Positions 51,598 through 60,313 of a stretch of 64,000 nucleotides of DNA are shown here, one piece after another. Source of the stretch: Roseiarcus sp036488815 (lineage in GTDB: Bacteria > Pseudomonadota > Alphaproteobacteria > Rhizobiales > Beijerinckiaceae). A program made the translations under genes and the position numbers. A model generated the notes under the pieces. It saw nothing but the letters and a program-made list of their open reading frames with translations. It made no database searches and was not told the DNA's origin. Each line of letters starts with the position of its first letter. Position 1 is the stretch's first letter. The stretch spans positions 44,387 through 108,386 of the forward strand of contig DASXGX010000097.1 of assembly GCA_036488815.1 (NCBI GenBank), read 5' to 3'.

Positions 51598-52814
51598 TCG
51601 AGCCAGCTTGAGCCATGCGCCAGCGGCGGCAGTCCCATCCAACGCGCGATGGTCGCGCCGATGTCGGCGAGGGTGCCGCAGGCGCCGATCGGGCCCGGCG
51701 GCGCGCCCGCGCCGAAGGCGAGGATCGGCACGTGCTCGCGGGTGTGGTCGTAGCCGCGCCAGGTCGGATCGTTGCCGTGATCGGCGGTGATGACGCAAAA
51801 ATCGTCGGGACGCATCGCGGCCATGATCTCGGGCAGGCGCGCGTCGAACGCTTCGAGGCACGCCGCATAGCCCGGGACGTCGCGCCGGTGGCCAAATTCG
51901 CTGTCGAAATCGACGAGATTGACGAAGATGAGGCCGCCGTCAGCGGTCTCTCGCAGCGCGGCAAGCGTCAAGTCGACGTTCTCCGTGTTGTTGCGGCCCT
52001 TCGCCTCGCGTCCGGTGTGGCGGTGGGCGAAGATGTCGCCGATCTTGCCGACCGAGACGATGTCACGCCCGGCGCCCGCTGCGCGTTCGAAGAGATTGCC
52101 CGGCAGCGGCGGAATCGAGAAGTCCTTGCGGTTCGCCGTGCGGGTGAAATCCTGTGCGGAACGGCCGACGAACGGGCGGGCGATGACGCGCCCGATATTG
52201 AGCGGGTCGCATAGCTGCCGCGCGACGCGGCAAACCTCGTAGAGACGTTCCAGACCGAACGCCTCCTCATGTGCGGCGATCTGGAACACCGAATCGGCCG
52301 ATGTGTAGCAGATCGGCTTGAGCGTCCGGACATGCTCCTCGCCAAGCTCCTCGATGATCTTGGTGCCGGAGCCGTGGCGATCGCCGAGAATGCCGGGCAG
52401 GCCCGCTTGAGCGATCAGCGCAGCGGTGAGCGCGGGGGGAAAGGCCGGGATCGTCGCGGGAAAATATCCCCAGGCGAAGTCGACTGGCGTTCCAGCGATC
52501 TCCCAATGGCCGGAGGGCGTATCCTTGCCCCTCGACGTCTCGACGCCATAGCCCCATTGGCCGCTCGCCTCATCGCGCCCGAAGCCTGGCGCGCGGGCGC
52601 CGCTGGAGGCCCGCATCAAATGCCCGAGGCCGAGCGCGTCGAGCGCCGGCAAGCGCAGCGGTCCGGACCGCAGCCCTGCGCGATCGCCGGCGCCGCGCGC
52701 GCATTCGAGCGCGATATGGCCGAGCGTATCGGCGCCGTGGTCGCCATAAGCGGCGGCGTCCACCGCGCCGCCGCAGCCGACCGAATCGAGAACGATGACG
52801 AGCGCCCGGCCCAT
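51594..52814 (-). CDS. deoB: Phosphopentomutase
   Basis: Interconverts ribose/deoxyribose 1- and 5-phosphate in nucleoside salvage; alkaline-phosphatase superfamily with two metals. 406 residues; metal-binding VLDSVGCG at the N-terminus, KDTPSGHWE with the phospho-acceptor Thr, LVDFDSEFGHRRD, and CVITADHGNDPT near the C-terminus. Starts 9 bases after yejF, so probably transcribed with the Yej transporter. Confidence 0.96.
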   Translation of the reverse strand: MGRALVIVLDSVGCGGAVDAAAYGDHGADTLGHIALECARGAGDRAGLRSGPLRLPALDALGLGHLMRASSGARAPGFGRDEASGQWGYGVETSRGKDTPSGHWEIAGTPVDFAWGYFPATIPAFPPALTAALIAQAGLPGILGDRHGSGTKIIEELGEEHVRTLKPICYTSADSVFQIAAHEEAFGLERLYEVCRVARQLCDPLNIGRVIARPFVGRSAQDFTRTANRKDFSIPPLPGNLFERAAGAGRDIVSVGKIGDIFAHRHTGREAKGRNNTENVDLTLAALRETADGGLIFVNLVDFDSEFGHRRDVPGYAACLEAFDARLPEIMAAMRPDDFCVITADHGNDPTWRGYDHTREHVPILAFGAGAPPGPIGACGTLADIGATIARWMGLPPLAHGSSWLE

Positions 52815-52823
52815 GGCGGAATC

Positions 52824-54455
52824 CTACTGGCTGACGACGCCGGTCGCATCCGCCTCGATCGCGAAAGCGGCGGCGAACAGCGCCTTGGTGTAATCCTCGC
52901 GCGGCGCCGCGAACACGTCGCGCGCCGAGCCGCTCTCGACGACTTTGCCGCGCCGCATGACGATGACGTCGCTCGCGAGCGCACGCACAACCTTCAGGTC
53001 GTGCGAGATGAAAAGATAGGCGAGCGAGCGCCGCTGTTGCAAATCGCGCAACAGGTCGACGATCTGCGCCTGCACCGACATGTCGAGCGCCGAGGTCGGT
53101 TCGTCCAGCACGATGAACTTCGGATCGAGCGCTATTGCGCGCGCGATGGCGATGCGCTGGCGCTGCCCGCCGGAGAATTCGTGGGGATAGCGGTCCATGG
53201 TCGCCGGATCAATCCCTGTGTCGGCGAGCGCGCGGGCGACCGCCTCGCGCCGCTCGGCCCCGTTGAGGCGCGTCTTCTGGGCGATCAGCCCTTCCTCGAC
53301 GATCTCGAACACGGAGAGGCGCGGCGACAGCGAGCCGTACGGATCCTGGAAGACGATCTGCATGTCGCGGCGCAGCGGCCGCATCTGGCGCACCGAGAGA
53401 CCGTCGATGCCGCGGCCGCAATAGAGGATGGAGCCCTTCGAGCGGATCAGGCGCAGGATCGCGAGTCCGAGCGTCGTCTTGCCCGATCCGGATTCGCCGA
53501 CGACGCCGACCGTCTGGCCTTCGCGCACCGTCAGCGAGACGCCGTCGACGGCTTTGACGTGGCCGACGGTCCGGCGCAGAAACCCTTTCTTGATGGGGAA
53601 CCACACCCTCATGTCGTCGGCGGCGACGATCGGCTCAGCCGAATGATCCGCCGCCGGCGCGACGCCCTTCGGTTCGGCCGCGAGCAGCATCTGAGTATAT
53701 GGGTGGCGCGGATTGGCGAAAACGTCCGCGGTCTTGCCCGCTTCGACGATCAGCCCGCGTTGCATCACCGCGACGTCGCTCGCGATCTTCCTGACGATGC
53801 CGAGATCGTGGGTGATGAACAGCAGCGCCATGCCGAGCCGGCCCTGCAGCTCCTTCAGCAGCTTGAGGATCTGGGCCTGCACGGTGACGTCGAGCGCGGT
53901 GGTCGGTTCGTCGGCGATGAAGAGGTCGGGCCGGTTGGCGAGCGCCATCGCGATCATCACGCGCTGGCGCTGGCCGCCGGAGAGCTGATGCGGATAGGCG
54001 CCGAGGCGCGAAGCGGGATCGACGATGCCGACCTCGTTCAAGAGTTCGATCACGCGCTTGCGCGTCGAGCCGTTGCGGCCGCCGTGCAGCGCGATGATCT
54101 CGCCGATCTGCCGCTCGATCGTGTGGAGCGGATTGAGCGAGGTCATCGGCTCCTGGAACACCATCGTCACGCCGGCGCCGCGCATCTCCCGCAACTCCGC
54201 GTCGCTCATCTTGAGCACGTCGCGGCCCTTGAAGAAGATCTCGCCGCTGGGATGGCTCGCAGCGGGGTAGGGCAACAGGCGCACGATCGATTGCGCGGTG
54301 ACCGATTTGCCCGACCCCGATTCGCCAACGAGTGCAAGCGCACCGCCGCGCTCGAGTGTGAAGGAAACCCTCTCGACCACGGTCTGGCGCCGCCCGCCTT
54401 GCTGAAAGGCGACCGAGAGATCCCTGACCTCGAGAAGGGGGCGCGGATCGGTCAC
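52824..54455 (-). CDS. yejF: YejF-like peptide ABC transporter ATPase (two ATPase domains)
   Basis: 543 residues from GTG 54455, which overlaps the yejE stop (GTGA); the longer open frame is antisense-derived. Two complete ABC domains: first with GESGSGKS, LSGGQRQR and LFIADEPTTALD; second with GESGSGKT, FSGGQRQR and FIVLDEPTSALD. Energises uptake with YejB/YejE. In related Hyphomicrobiales this type of system has been tied to muropeptide import. Confidence 0.95.
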   Translation of the reverse strand: MTDPRPLLEVRDLSVAFQQGGRRQTVVERVSFTLERGGALALVGESGSGKSVTAQSIVRLLPYPAASHPSGEIFFKGRDVLKMSDAELREMRGAGVTMVFQEPMTSLNPLHTIERQIGEIIALHGGRNGSTRKRVIELLNEVGIVDPASRLGAYPHQLSGGQRQRVMIAMALANRPDLFIADEPTTALDVTVQAQILKLLKELQGRLGMALLFITHDLGIVRKIASDVAVMQRGLIVEAGKTADVFANPRHPYTQMLLAAEPKGVAPAADHSAEPIVAADDMRVWFPIKKGFLRRTVGHVKAVDGVSLTVREGQTVGVVGESGSGKTTLGLAILRLIRSKGSILYCGRGIDGLSVRQMRPLRRDMQIVFQDPYGSLSPRLSVFEIVEEGLIAQKTRLNGAERREAVARALADTGIDPATMDRYPHEFSGGQRQRIAIARAIALDPKFIVLDEPTSALDMSVQAQIVDLLRDLQQRRSLAYLFISHDLKVVRALASDVIVMRRGKVVESGSARDVFAAPREDYTKALFAAAFAIEADATGVVSQ

Positions 54456-55609
54456 GAGAAGGTCTTTCTGGGGTCGAAGGCGTCGCGCACGGCTTCGCCA
54501 ATGAAGATCAGCAGCGACAGCATCAGCGCGACGATGGCGAAGGCGGAGAGGCCGAGCCACGGCGCGGAGAGATTGGACTTGCCCTCCAACAGCAACTCGC
54601 CGAGCGAAGGCGATCCCGGCGGCATGCCAAGCCCCAAGAAGTCGAGCGAGGTGAGCGTGCTGATCGAGGAATTGACGATGAAGGGCAGGAAGGTGAGCGT
54701 CGCCACCGTCGCGTTGGGCAGCACGTGCTTGACGATGATCTTGAAGTTGGAGAGCCCGAGCGCGCGCGCCGCGTTGACGTATTCGAAGTTGCGCGCTCGC
54801 AGGAACTCGGCGCGCACGAGATGCACGAGCGTGACCCAGGAGAACAGCAGCAGAATCGTCAGCAGCACGATGAAGCTCGGCGCGAGGATCGCCGAGAGGA
54901 TGATCAGGATGTAGAGGTGCGGCAGCGAGGACCAGATCTCGATCAGCCGCTGCATCACGAGGTCGAGCCAACCCCCGAAATAGCCTTGCACCGCGCCCGC
55001 AAAGACGCCGATCACCGAGGAGACGCCGGCGAGGATGAAGCCGAACAGCACCGAAATGCGGAAGCCGTAGATGAGTCGCGCGACGACGTCGTGCCCATCA
55101 GCGTCGGTGCCGAGCCACATCGGCTCGAGATCGTGGCACGAGCCGCCGTCGGGCGGGATCTTCTTCGGGTCGCCATGCGCCTGCGCGACGAGGGCGGCGC
55201 GGCACTGCGCCTGGCTGAGCGTCCAGGTCGGCGGCGAAGGGAAGGGCGTCGGCGGGTCGAGCTTGGTCGTGTTGTTGGCGAAGCGGATCGGCGGCCAGAT
55301 CATCCAGCCATGCGCGTTGATCTCGTCGGCGACAACGGGATCGCGATAGTCGGTCGTCGCCTCGAAGCCGCCGAACTTGTCCTCGGGGTAGTCGACGAAG
55401 ACGGGAAAGAGGATCTCGCCCTTGTAGGAGGCGATCAACGGCCGGTCGTTGGCGACGAATTCCGCGCCGAGCGAGACGACGAACAGGACGAGGAAGATCC
55501 AGAACGACCAATAGCCGCGACGGTTGCGCCGGAAGTTGTCGAGCCGGCGCCGGTTCATGGGGCTGAGCCAGGGGCGGGGAGCGGCGACTGGGATCATTTC
55601 GGCCTTCAT
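54452..55609 (-). CDS. yejE: YejE-like ABC transporter permease
   Basis: 385 residues from ATG 55609. N-terminal membrane segment after NRRGYWSFWIFLVLFVVSLG, a large periplasmic loop (about 60-165) and the BPD_transp_1 domain with RFEYVNAARALG-type EAA loop (here FEYVNAARALGLSNFKIIVKHVLPNA). The longer frame upstream runs into a repeat element and is rejected. Partner of YejB. Confidence 0.95.
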   Translation of the reverse strand: MKAEMIPVAAPRPWLSPMNRRRLDNFRRNRRGYWSFWIFLVLFVVSLGAEFVANDRPLIASYKGEILFPVFVDYPEDKFGGFEATTDYRDPVVADEINAHGWMIWPPIRFANNTTKLDPPTPFPSPPTWTLSQAQCRAALVAQAHGDPKKIPPDGGSCHDLEPMWLGTDADGHDVVARLIYGFRISVLFGFILAGVSSVIGVFAGAVQGYFGGWLDLVMQRLIEIWSSLPHLYILIILSAILAPSFIVLLTILLLFSWVTLVHLVRAEFLRARNFEYVNAARALGLSNFKIIVKHVLPNATVATLTFLPFIVNSSISTLTSLDFLGLGMPPGSPSLGELLLEGKSNLSAPWLGLSAFAIVALMLSLLIFIGEAVRDAFDPRKTFS

Positions 55610-55645
55610 GCAAGGCCCCAAAAAGCGGTCCGGCATAGCCGCGCG

Positions 55646-55850
55646 TCCCTTCCCCCCTTGCGGGGGAAGGTGGCGGGCGAAGCCCGCCGGATGAGGGGTC
55701 GCGCCGGTAGGCGCGGCGGCGCGAAGAAAGACGGGCATCCAGGATGTCTGCGACGTCGTCTTCCCTGGGCGTGATCAATGCGCCTGCGGCGCGCCCCCGC
55801 ATCCGTCGGCGCTGGCGCGCCGCCACCTTCCCCCGCAAGGGGGGAAGGGA
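55646..55850. repeat. 205-base foldback element with perfect 30-base inverted ends
   Basis: Bases 55646-55675 and 55821-55850 are exact reverse complements (30 of 30), and inner sequence continues to match imperfectly. Each end is itself a hairpin (CCTTCCCCC...GGGGGAAGG). The 11-mer GCGCGTCCCTT occurs at 55641-55651 and 55851-55861, flanking or overlapping the ends. It separates yejB from yejE inside the operon. It looks like a MITE or paired REP unit; no open frame of note. Confidence 0.8.
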
Positions 55851-55892
55851 GCGCGTCCCTTGGATGGGCCGGAGATCGCATCACGCTTCCCA

Positions 55893-56996
55893 TCACACCT
55901 CGCGGGTCTCGAAGTCGATGCGCGGGTCGATCCAGGTGTAGGTGAGGTCGGAGATCAGGTTCACCACCAGTCCCATCAGCGCGAACACGTAGAGCGTGCC
56001 GAGCACCACGGGATAATCGCGCTGGATCAGCGAGTCGTAGGAGAGGTAGCCGAGTCCGTCGAGCGAAAACACCTGCTCGATCAGCAGCGAGCCGGTGAAG
56101 AAGGCGCCGATGAAGGCGCCGGGAAAGCCGGCGATGACGATCAGCATCGCATTGCGGAACACATGGCCGTACAGCACGCGGCTCTCGGTGAGACCCTTCA
56201 TGCGCGCAGTCTGCACGTAGGACTTCTTGATCTCGTCGAGGAACGAGTTCTTGGTCAGCAGCGTCGAGGTGGCGAAGGAGCCGAGCACCAGCGCGGTCAC
56301 CGGCAGCGTGATGTGCCAGAGATAGTCGAGGATCTTGCTGGGCCAGGAGAGGTCGGCGAAATTGTCCGAGGTGAGGCCGCGCAGCGGAAAAATCTGCCAG
56401 AACGAGCCGCCGCAGAACAGCACGACCAGCAGGATCGCGAACAGGAAGCTCGGCACCGCATAGCCGAAGATGACGAGCGCCGACGTCCAGGTGTCGAAGC
56501 GCGAGCCGTCCTTCACCGCCTTGCGCACGCCGAGCGGGATCGAGATCGCATAGGAGATCAGCGTCATCCAGACGCCGAGCGACATCGAGACCGGCAGCTT
56601 CTCCTTGATGAGGTCGACGACCGGCGCATCCCGATAATAGCTCTTGCCGAGATTGAAGGTCGAATAGTCGCGCACCAGAATCCAGAAGCGCTCGAGCGGC
56701 GGCTTGTCGAAGCCGTATTGCTTCTCGAGTTCCTTGATGAATTTCGGATCGAGCCCCTGCGCGCCGCGATAGCGCGAGGAAATGTCGCCGCCGGCATGAG
56801 CCATCGCGCTCGCGCCGAACTGGCCGCCTCCGCCGCCGATGCCGGCGGTGGATCCTTGGTCGGCGCCCTGCAATTGCGCGATTGCGCGCTCGACCGGGCC
56901 GCCCGGCACGAACTGCACGATCGCGAACGAGACGAGCATGATGCCGAAGATGGTCGGGATCATCAGCAGGATGCGGCGGGCGATGTAGGCGAGCAT
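55893..56996 (-). CDS. yejB: YejB-like ABC transporter permease
   Basis: 367-residue inner-membrane permease of the oligopeptide type. Starts MLAYIARRILLMIPTIFGIML, with six membrane segments and the EAA loop YVQTARMKGLTESRVLYGHVFRNA. A Gly-rich insert (about 45-75) follows the first segment. The order yejA-yejB-yejE-yejF is normal apart from the two repeats between them. Confidence 0.95.
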   Translation of the reverse strand: MLAYIARRILLMIPTIFGIMLVSFAIVQFVPGGPVERAIAQLQGADQGSTAGIGGGGGQFGASAMAHAGGDISSRYRGAQGLDPKFIKELEKQYGFDKPPLERFWILVRDYSTFNLGKSYYRDAPVVDLIKEKLPVSMSLGVWMTLISYAISIPLGVRKAVKDGSRFDTWTSALVIFGYAVPSFLFAILLVVLFCGGSFWQIFPLRGLTSDNFADLSWPSKILDYLWHITLPVTALVLGSFATSTLLTKNSFLDEIKKSYVQTARMKGLTESRVLYGHVFRNAMLIVIAGFPGAFIGAFFTGSLLIEQVFSLDGLGYLSYDSLIQRDYPVVLGTLYVFALMGLVVNLISDLTYTWIDPRIDFETREV

Positions 56997-57019
56997 GGGT
57001 CAGGCCGCGTCGCGCAAGA

Positions 57020-57139
57020 TCCCCTCTCCCCGCATTGCGGGGAGAGGGTTAGGGTGAGGGGCCTGGCGACAAGCCGCAGCAAGGCGCAACCTCGCCAAGC
57101 CCCTCACCCCGACCCTCACCCCGCTCAGCGGGGAGAGGG
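57020..57139. repeat. Paired palindromic repeat between yejA and yejB (family B)
   Basis: Left unit 57020-57060 begins CCCCTCTCCCCGC and ends GGGTGAGGGG; right unit 57099-57139 is nearly its reverse complement, ending CGGGGAGAGGG. Each unit contains a strong hairpin. It could attenuate or stabilise the yej transcript between genes. Confidence 0.8.
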
Positions 57140-57174
57140 AGAATTCGCTGCCTCCGACGAGTCGCGCCATCCTC

Positions 57175-59040
57175 TCAAAGTCCAATTTTCTTCGCCTTGT
57201 CCGCGTCCCACCACCAGGTGTCGGGCGCGCCGGTGCCGAGCTTCGGCTGTTGGTCGGGCCGCGAGAAAGCGTCCCAATAGGCGAGCCAAGCGTCGTCGTT
57301 GTACCACATCGACACCCAGTAATGGCTGGCCCTGAGCACGCGGTCGAGCGCGCGGCATGTCGTGTTGAGTTCCTCGCGCGTCGTCGCGTGAACGATCTTT
57401 TCGATCAGCGCGTCGACGGTCGGGTCAGCCACGCCCGCGAGGTTGCGCGAGCCGGGCATCGTGGCCGAGGCGGTGGAGAGAAACACTCGCAGTTCCGCGC
57501 CGGGCGTCACGGTCCCGCCGAAGGCGGCGGCGACGACGTCGAAGTCGAAGCTCTCGGTGCGGCTCTTGTACTGCGCCGCGTCGACGATGCGCGAATGGGC
57601 GTCAATGCCGAGCTTTTTCAAGTTCTGTTGGAAGGGCGCGACATGCGGCTGGAAGATGTCCGACGAGTCGAGGAACTCGATCGTGAAAGGCTTGCCGTCC
57701 GGCAGGCGCAGCACGCCGCCCTCGCGCGCGCAGCCGGCGGCGAGCAGCATCTCGTTGGCCTTTTTGAGCAGCGTGCGGTCGCTGCCCGACCCGTCGCTGA
57801 CCGGCGGCACGTAGGGTTCGCCGAAAACGGAATCGGGGATCTTGCCGCGGAAAGGCTGTAGCAAAGCGAGTTCGCCGGGGCCTGGCGGGCCCTTCGCCTC
57901 CATCGCCGAATTCTGGAAGTAGGAAACGACGCGCTTGTAGGACGAGAACATCACGTTCTTGTTCGTCCATTCGAAGTCGAAGCAAAGCCCGAGGGCCTCG
58001 CGAATGCGCGGGTCCTTGAACTGGTCGCGGCGGGTGTTGAAGTACCATCCCTGCGAGCCGGTCGGCGCGCCGTTGTGGACCGCCTCCTTCTTGATCCGGC
58101 CCTCCTTCACGGCGGCGAAATCATAGCCGTTGGCCCAGATGCGGGAGGTGTATTCCTGATGGAAGTTGATCGCGCCGGCCTTGAAGGCTTCGAAGGCGAC
58201 CTGGCGCTCGCGGTAATATTCGAAGCGCAGGCGCTGGAAGTTGTTGGCGCCGACGTTGACCGGCAAGTCCTTGGCCCAATAATTCGGGTCGAGCTCGAAC
58301 TCGATGTAGCGTCCCTGTTCGAAGGTCTTGACGCGATAGGGGCCCGAGCCGAGCGGCGCCTCGAGCGTCGAAGCGTCGAAGTCGCGCCCCTTCCACCAGT
58401 TCTGAGAGAATACCGGCATGCCGACGACGACCAGATGGGCGTCGCGCGTGCGCTCCTTGATGAAGCGCACCAGCACGACGTCGTCAGCCTCGGCGGCGAC
58501 GCTCTCGACCTCGCTCAGCAACTGCGAATAGGTCGGATGCGCCTTCTGCTTGAGCGTGTTGAGGGAGAAGGCGACGTCCGCCGCCGTCACTTTCGAGCCG
58601 TCGGAAAAACGCGCCTCGGGCCTGAGGAGAAAGCGGTAGCTGAGCTTGTCGGGGGAATAGCGCACCGCACGGGCGAGCAGCCCGTAGACCGAGTCGGGCT
58701 CGTCGCCGTTGCCGGCCATCAGCGTGTCGAAGGTCGCCGACATGCCCGCCGCGCCGTCGCCCTTCTTGGAATAGATGTTCATCGTGTCGAACGTGTCGAA
58801 GTTCTGGTTGCCGGCGGTCGACGTGATCTGGATCGACAGCACGCCGCCTTTCGGCGCGTCCGGGTTCACATAGGCGAAGTGCTTGAAGTCCGCCGGCAGC
58901 GCGAGATCCCCGAACGAGGAGAGGCCGTGCGTCTCGATGTCGTCGTCGGCGAAGGCGCGGGGGATGCGCAACGCGCCGCCCGCGAGGAGGCCCGCCGCCG
59001 TCAGTTTGATCGCGCCGCGTCTTGTCAATGTGAAGCCCAT
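57175..59040 (-). CDS. yejA: YejA/YepA-like extracellular solute-binding protein (family 5)
   Basis: 621 residues from ATG 59040. The N-terminus has a Tat-type signal (TRRGAIKLTAAGLLAGGA), then GLSSFGDLALPADFKHFAYVNPDAPKGG, a hallmark of the YejA group, and the SBP_bac_5 fold. It captures peptides, microcin-like compounds or muropeptides for YejBEF. The longer open frame upstream, antisense to nudC, is rejected. First gene of the operon, divergent from nudC with a 112-base gap. Confidence 0.94.
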   Translation of the reverse strand: MGFTLTRRGAIKLTAAGLLAGGALRIPRAFADDDIETHGLSSFGDLALPADFKHFAYVNPDAPKGGVLSIQITSTAGNQNFDTFDTMNIYSKKGDGAAGMSATFDTLMAGNGDEPDSVYGLLARAVRYSPDKLSYRFLLRPEARFSDGSKVTAADVAFSLNTLKQKAHPTYSQLLSEVESVAAEADDVVLVRFIKERTRDAHLVVVGMPVFSQNWWKGRDFDASTLEAPLGSGPYRVKTFEQGRYIEFELDPNYWAKDLPVNVGANNFQRLRFEYYRERQVAFEAFKAGAINFHQEYTSRIWANGYDFAAVKEGRIKKEAVHNGAPTGSQGWYFNTRRDQFKDPRIREALGLCFDFEWTNKNVMFSSYKRVVSYFQNSAMEAKGPPGPGELALLQPFRGKIPDSVFGEPYVPPVSDGSGSDRTLLKKANEMLLAAGCAREGGVLRLPDGKPFTIEFLDSSDIFQPHVAPFQQNLKKLGIDAHSRIVDAAQYKSRTESFDFDVVAAAFGGTVTPGAELRVFLSTASATMPGSRNLAGVADPTVDALIEKIVHATTREELNTTCRALDRVLRASHYWVSMWYNDDAWLAYWDAFSRPDQQPKLGTGAPDTWWWDADKAKKIGL

Positions 59041-59152
59041 GAGGCTTGCTTTCCCGTCTAAACTTCCGTTTGGCTGATTCGAAGTCGATTTAATCCGGCT
59101 TTGCGCCGCTTGACCAGCGCCCGACGGGGGCCGGCGCACCGAGGGAAAACGC

Positions 59153-60145
59153 ATGAAAGACGCCTTTTTCAAGACCGCGACGCGGTCATTCTCCTTCGGC
59201 TTCCACGGCGCGCCGCTCGATCGGCTTGCCGGCAAGCGCGACGACGCCGCGTTCCTCGAGGCCTTGCGTCGCCGGCCCGACGCGCGGGCGATCATCCTTG
59301 CGCGCGACATGCCCATTCTGCCCGCGCGCGAGGGCGTGCGTGACCCGCTGTTCGCGATCGAGGAGATCGCCGCGCTCGGCGGGGCGCGCTTCGAGGTCCT
59401 GCTCGGCGTCGATGCGGGCGGCGCTCCGGTCTACGCGGCGCTGCTGCCGGATGGCGCGGTCGAGGAAATCGCCGACCTCAGCGACGGCTTTCTCGACCGG
59501 CGCATGCTGGTCGCGCCGGGCCGGCAGGATCTGCAACTCGTCGATCTGCGTTCGATCGCGTCGCAGGGACTCGTCTCGCCTGCCAACGTCGCGATCCTCG
59601 GCCAAGCGAAGGCGGTCATGCATTGGCACGCGCGCCACAGCTTTTGCGCCCATTGCGGCGCGCCGACGCGCCTCGCAGCGGCCGGCTGGCGGCGCGAATG
59701 CGCGGCCTGCAAGGCGCAGCACTTCCCACGCACCGACCCGGTCGTCATCATGCTGGCGGTCGACGGCGAGCGATGCCTGCTCGGGCGTCAGGCCCGCTTT
59801 CCCAAAAACATGTATTCGGCCCTCGCGGGGTTTCTCGAGCCAGGCGAGACGATCGAGGAGGCGGTGCGGCGCGAAATTCATGAGGAGGCGGGAATCGCGT
59901 GCGGCGAGGTCGCCTATGTCGCTTCGCAACCCTGGCCTTTCCCGTCCTCGCTGATGATCGGCTGCCTCGCGCGCGCGGCCTCGCGCGAGATCACGGTCGA
60001 CCGCGAGGAACTGGAGGACGCCCGCTGGTTCGAGCGCGCGGAGGTGGCGGCGATGTTCGAGAAGCGCCATCCGGCAGGCCTGATGGCGCCCAACCCGATG
60101 GCGATCGCGCATCACCTGCTGCGCTTCTGGGTAGAGTCCGAGTGA
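59153..60145 (+). CDS. nudC: NADH pyrophosphatase / NAD-cap decapping Nudix enzyme
   Basis: 330 residues. Zinc ribbon CAHCG...CAACKAQHFPRTDPVVI, the Nudix box GFLEPGETIEEAVRREIHEE, and the NudC mark SQPWPFPSSLM. Hydrolyses NADH and removes NAD caps from RNA. Followed by a gap of 168 bases that holds only a promoter-like site for the next gene. Confidence 0.96.
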   Translation: MKDAFFKTATRSFSFGFHGAPLDRLAGKRDDAAFLEALRRRPDARAIILARDMPILPAREGVRDPLFAIEEIAALGGARFEVLLGVDAGGAPVYAALLPDGAVEEIADLSDGFLDRRMLVAPGRQDLQLVDLRSIASQGLVSPANVAILGQAKAVMHWHARHSFCAHCGAPTRLAAAGWRRECAACKAQHFPRTDPVVIMLAVDGERCLLGRQARFPKNMYSALAGFLEPGETIEEAVRREIHEEAGIACGEVAYVASQPWPFPSSLMIGCLARAASREITVDREELEDARWFERAEVAAMFEKRHPAGLMAPNPMAIAHHLLRFWVESE

Positions 60146-60265
60146 AAACCCGTCGTCGGGGGATTTCTTTCGCGTCATCAGCGACTTGATGATGCCTATG
60201 CTCTTCAAATAAATCGCCTCAAGGGTGAGGAATGGCTGTAGACCTGTCCAATCCTTCCCTGCATA

Positions 60266-60300
60266 TTGACTTGCACCGAGTTGGCGCGCCTAATGTCTAT
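60266..60300 (+). promoter_or_regulatory. Possible promoter for the radical SAM gene
   Basis: TTGACT at 60266-60271 and TAATGT near 60291-60296 are 19 bases apart, slightly long for sigma-70. Start of transcription would fall just before the ATG at 60314. Confidence 0.3.
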
Positions 60301-60313
60301 GAGGGGGCGCGCC

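Noticed and set aside
52269..54914. 881-codon open frame antisense to deoB, yejF and yejE
   Set aside because: Spans three clear genes on the other strand and has no domain.
55646..55850. Insertion sequence
   Set aside because: Too short and has no transposase frame; kept as a MITE or REP-pair candidate instead.
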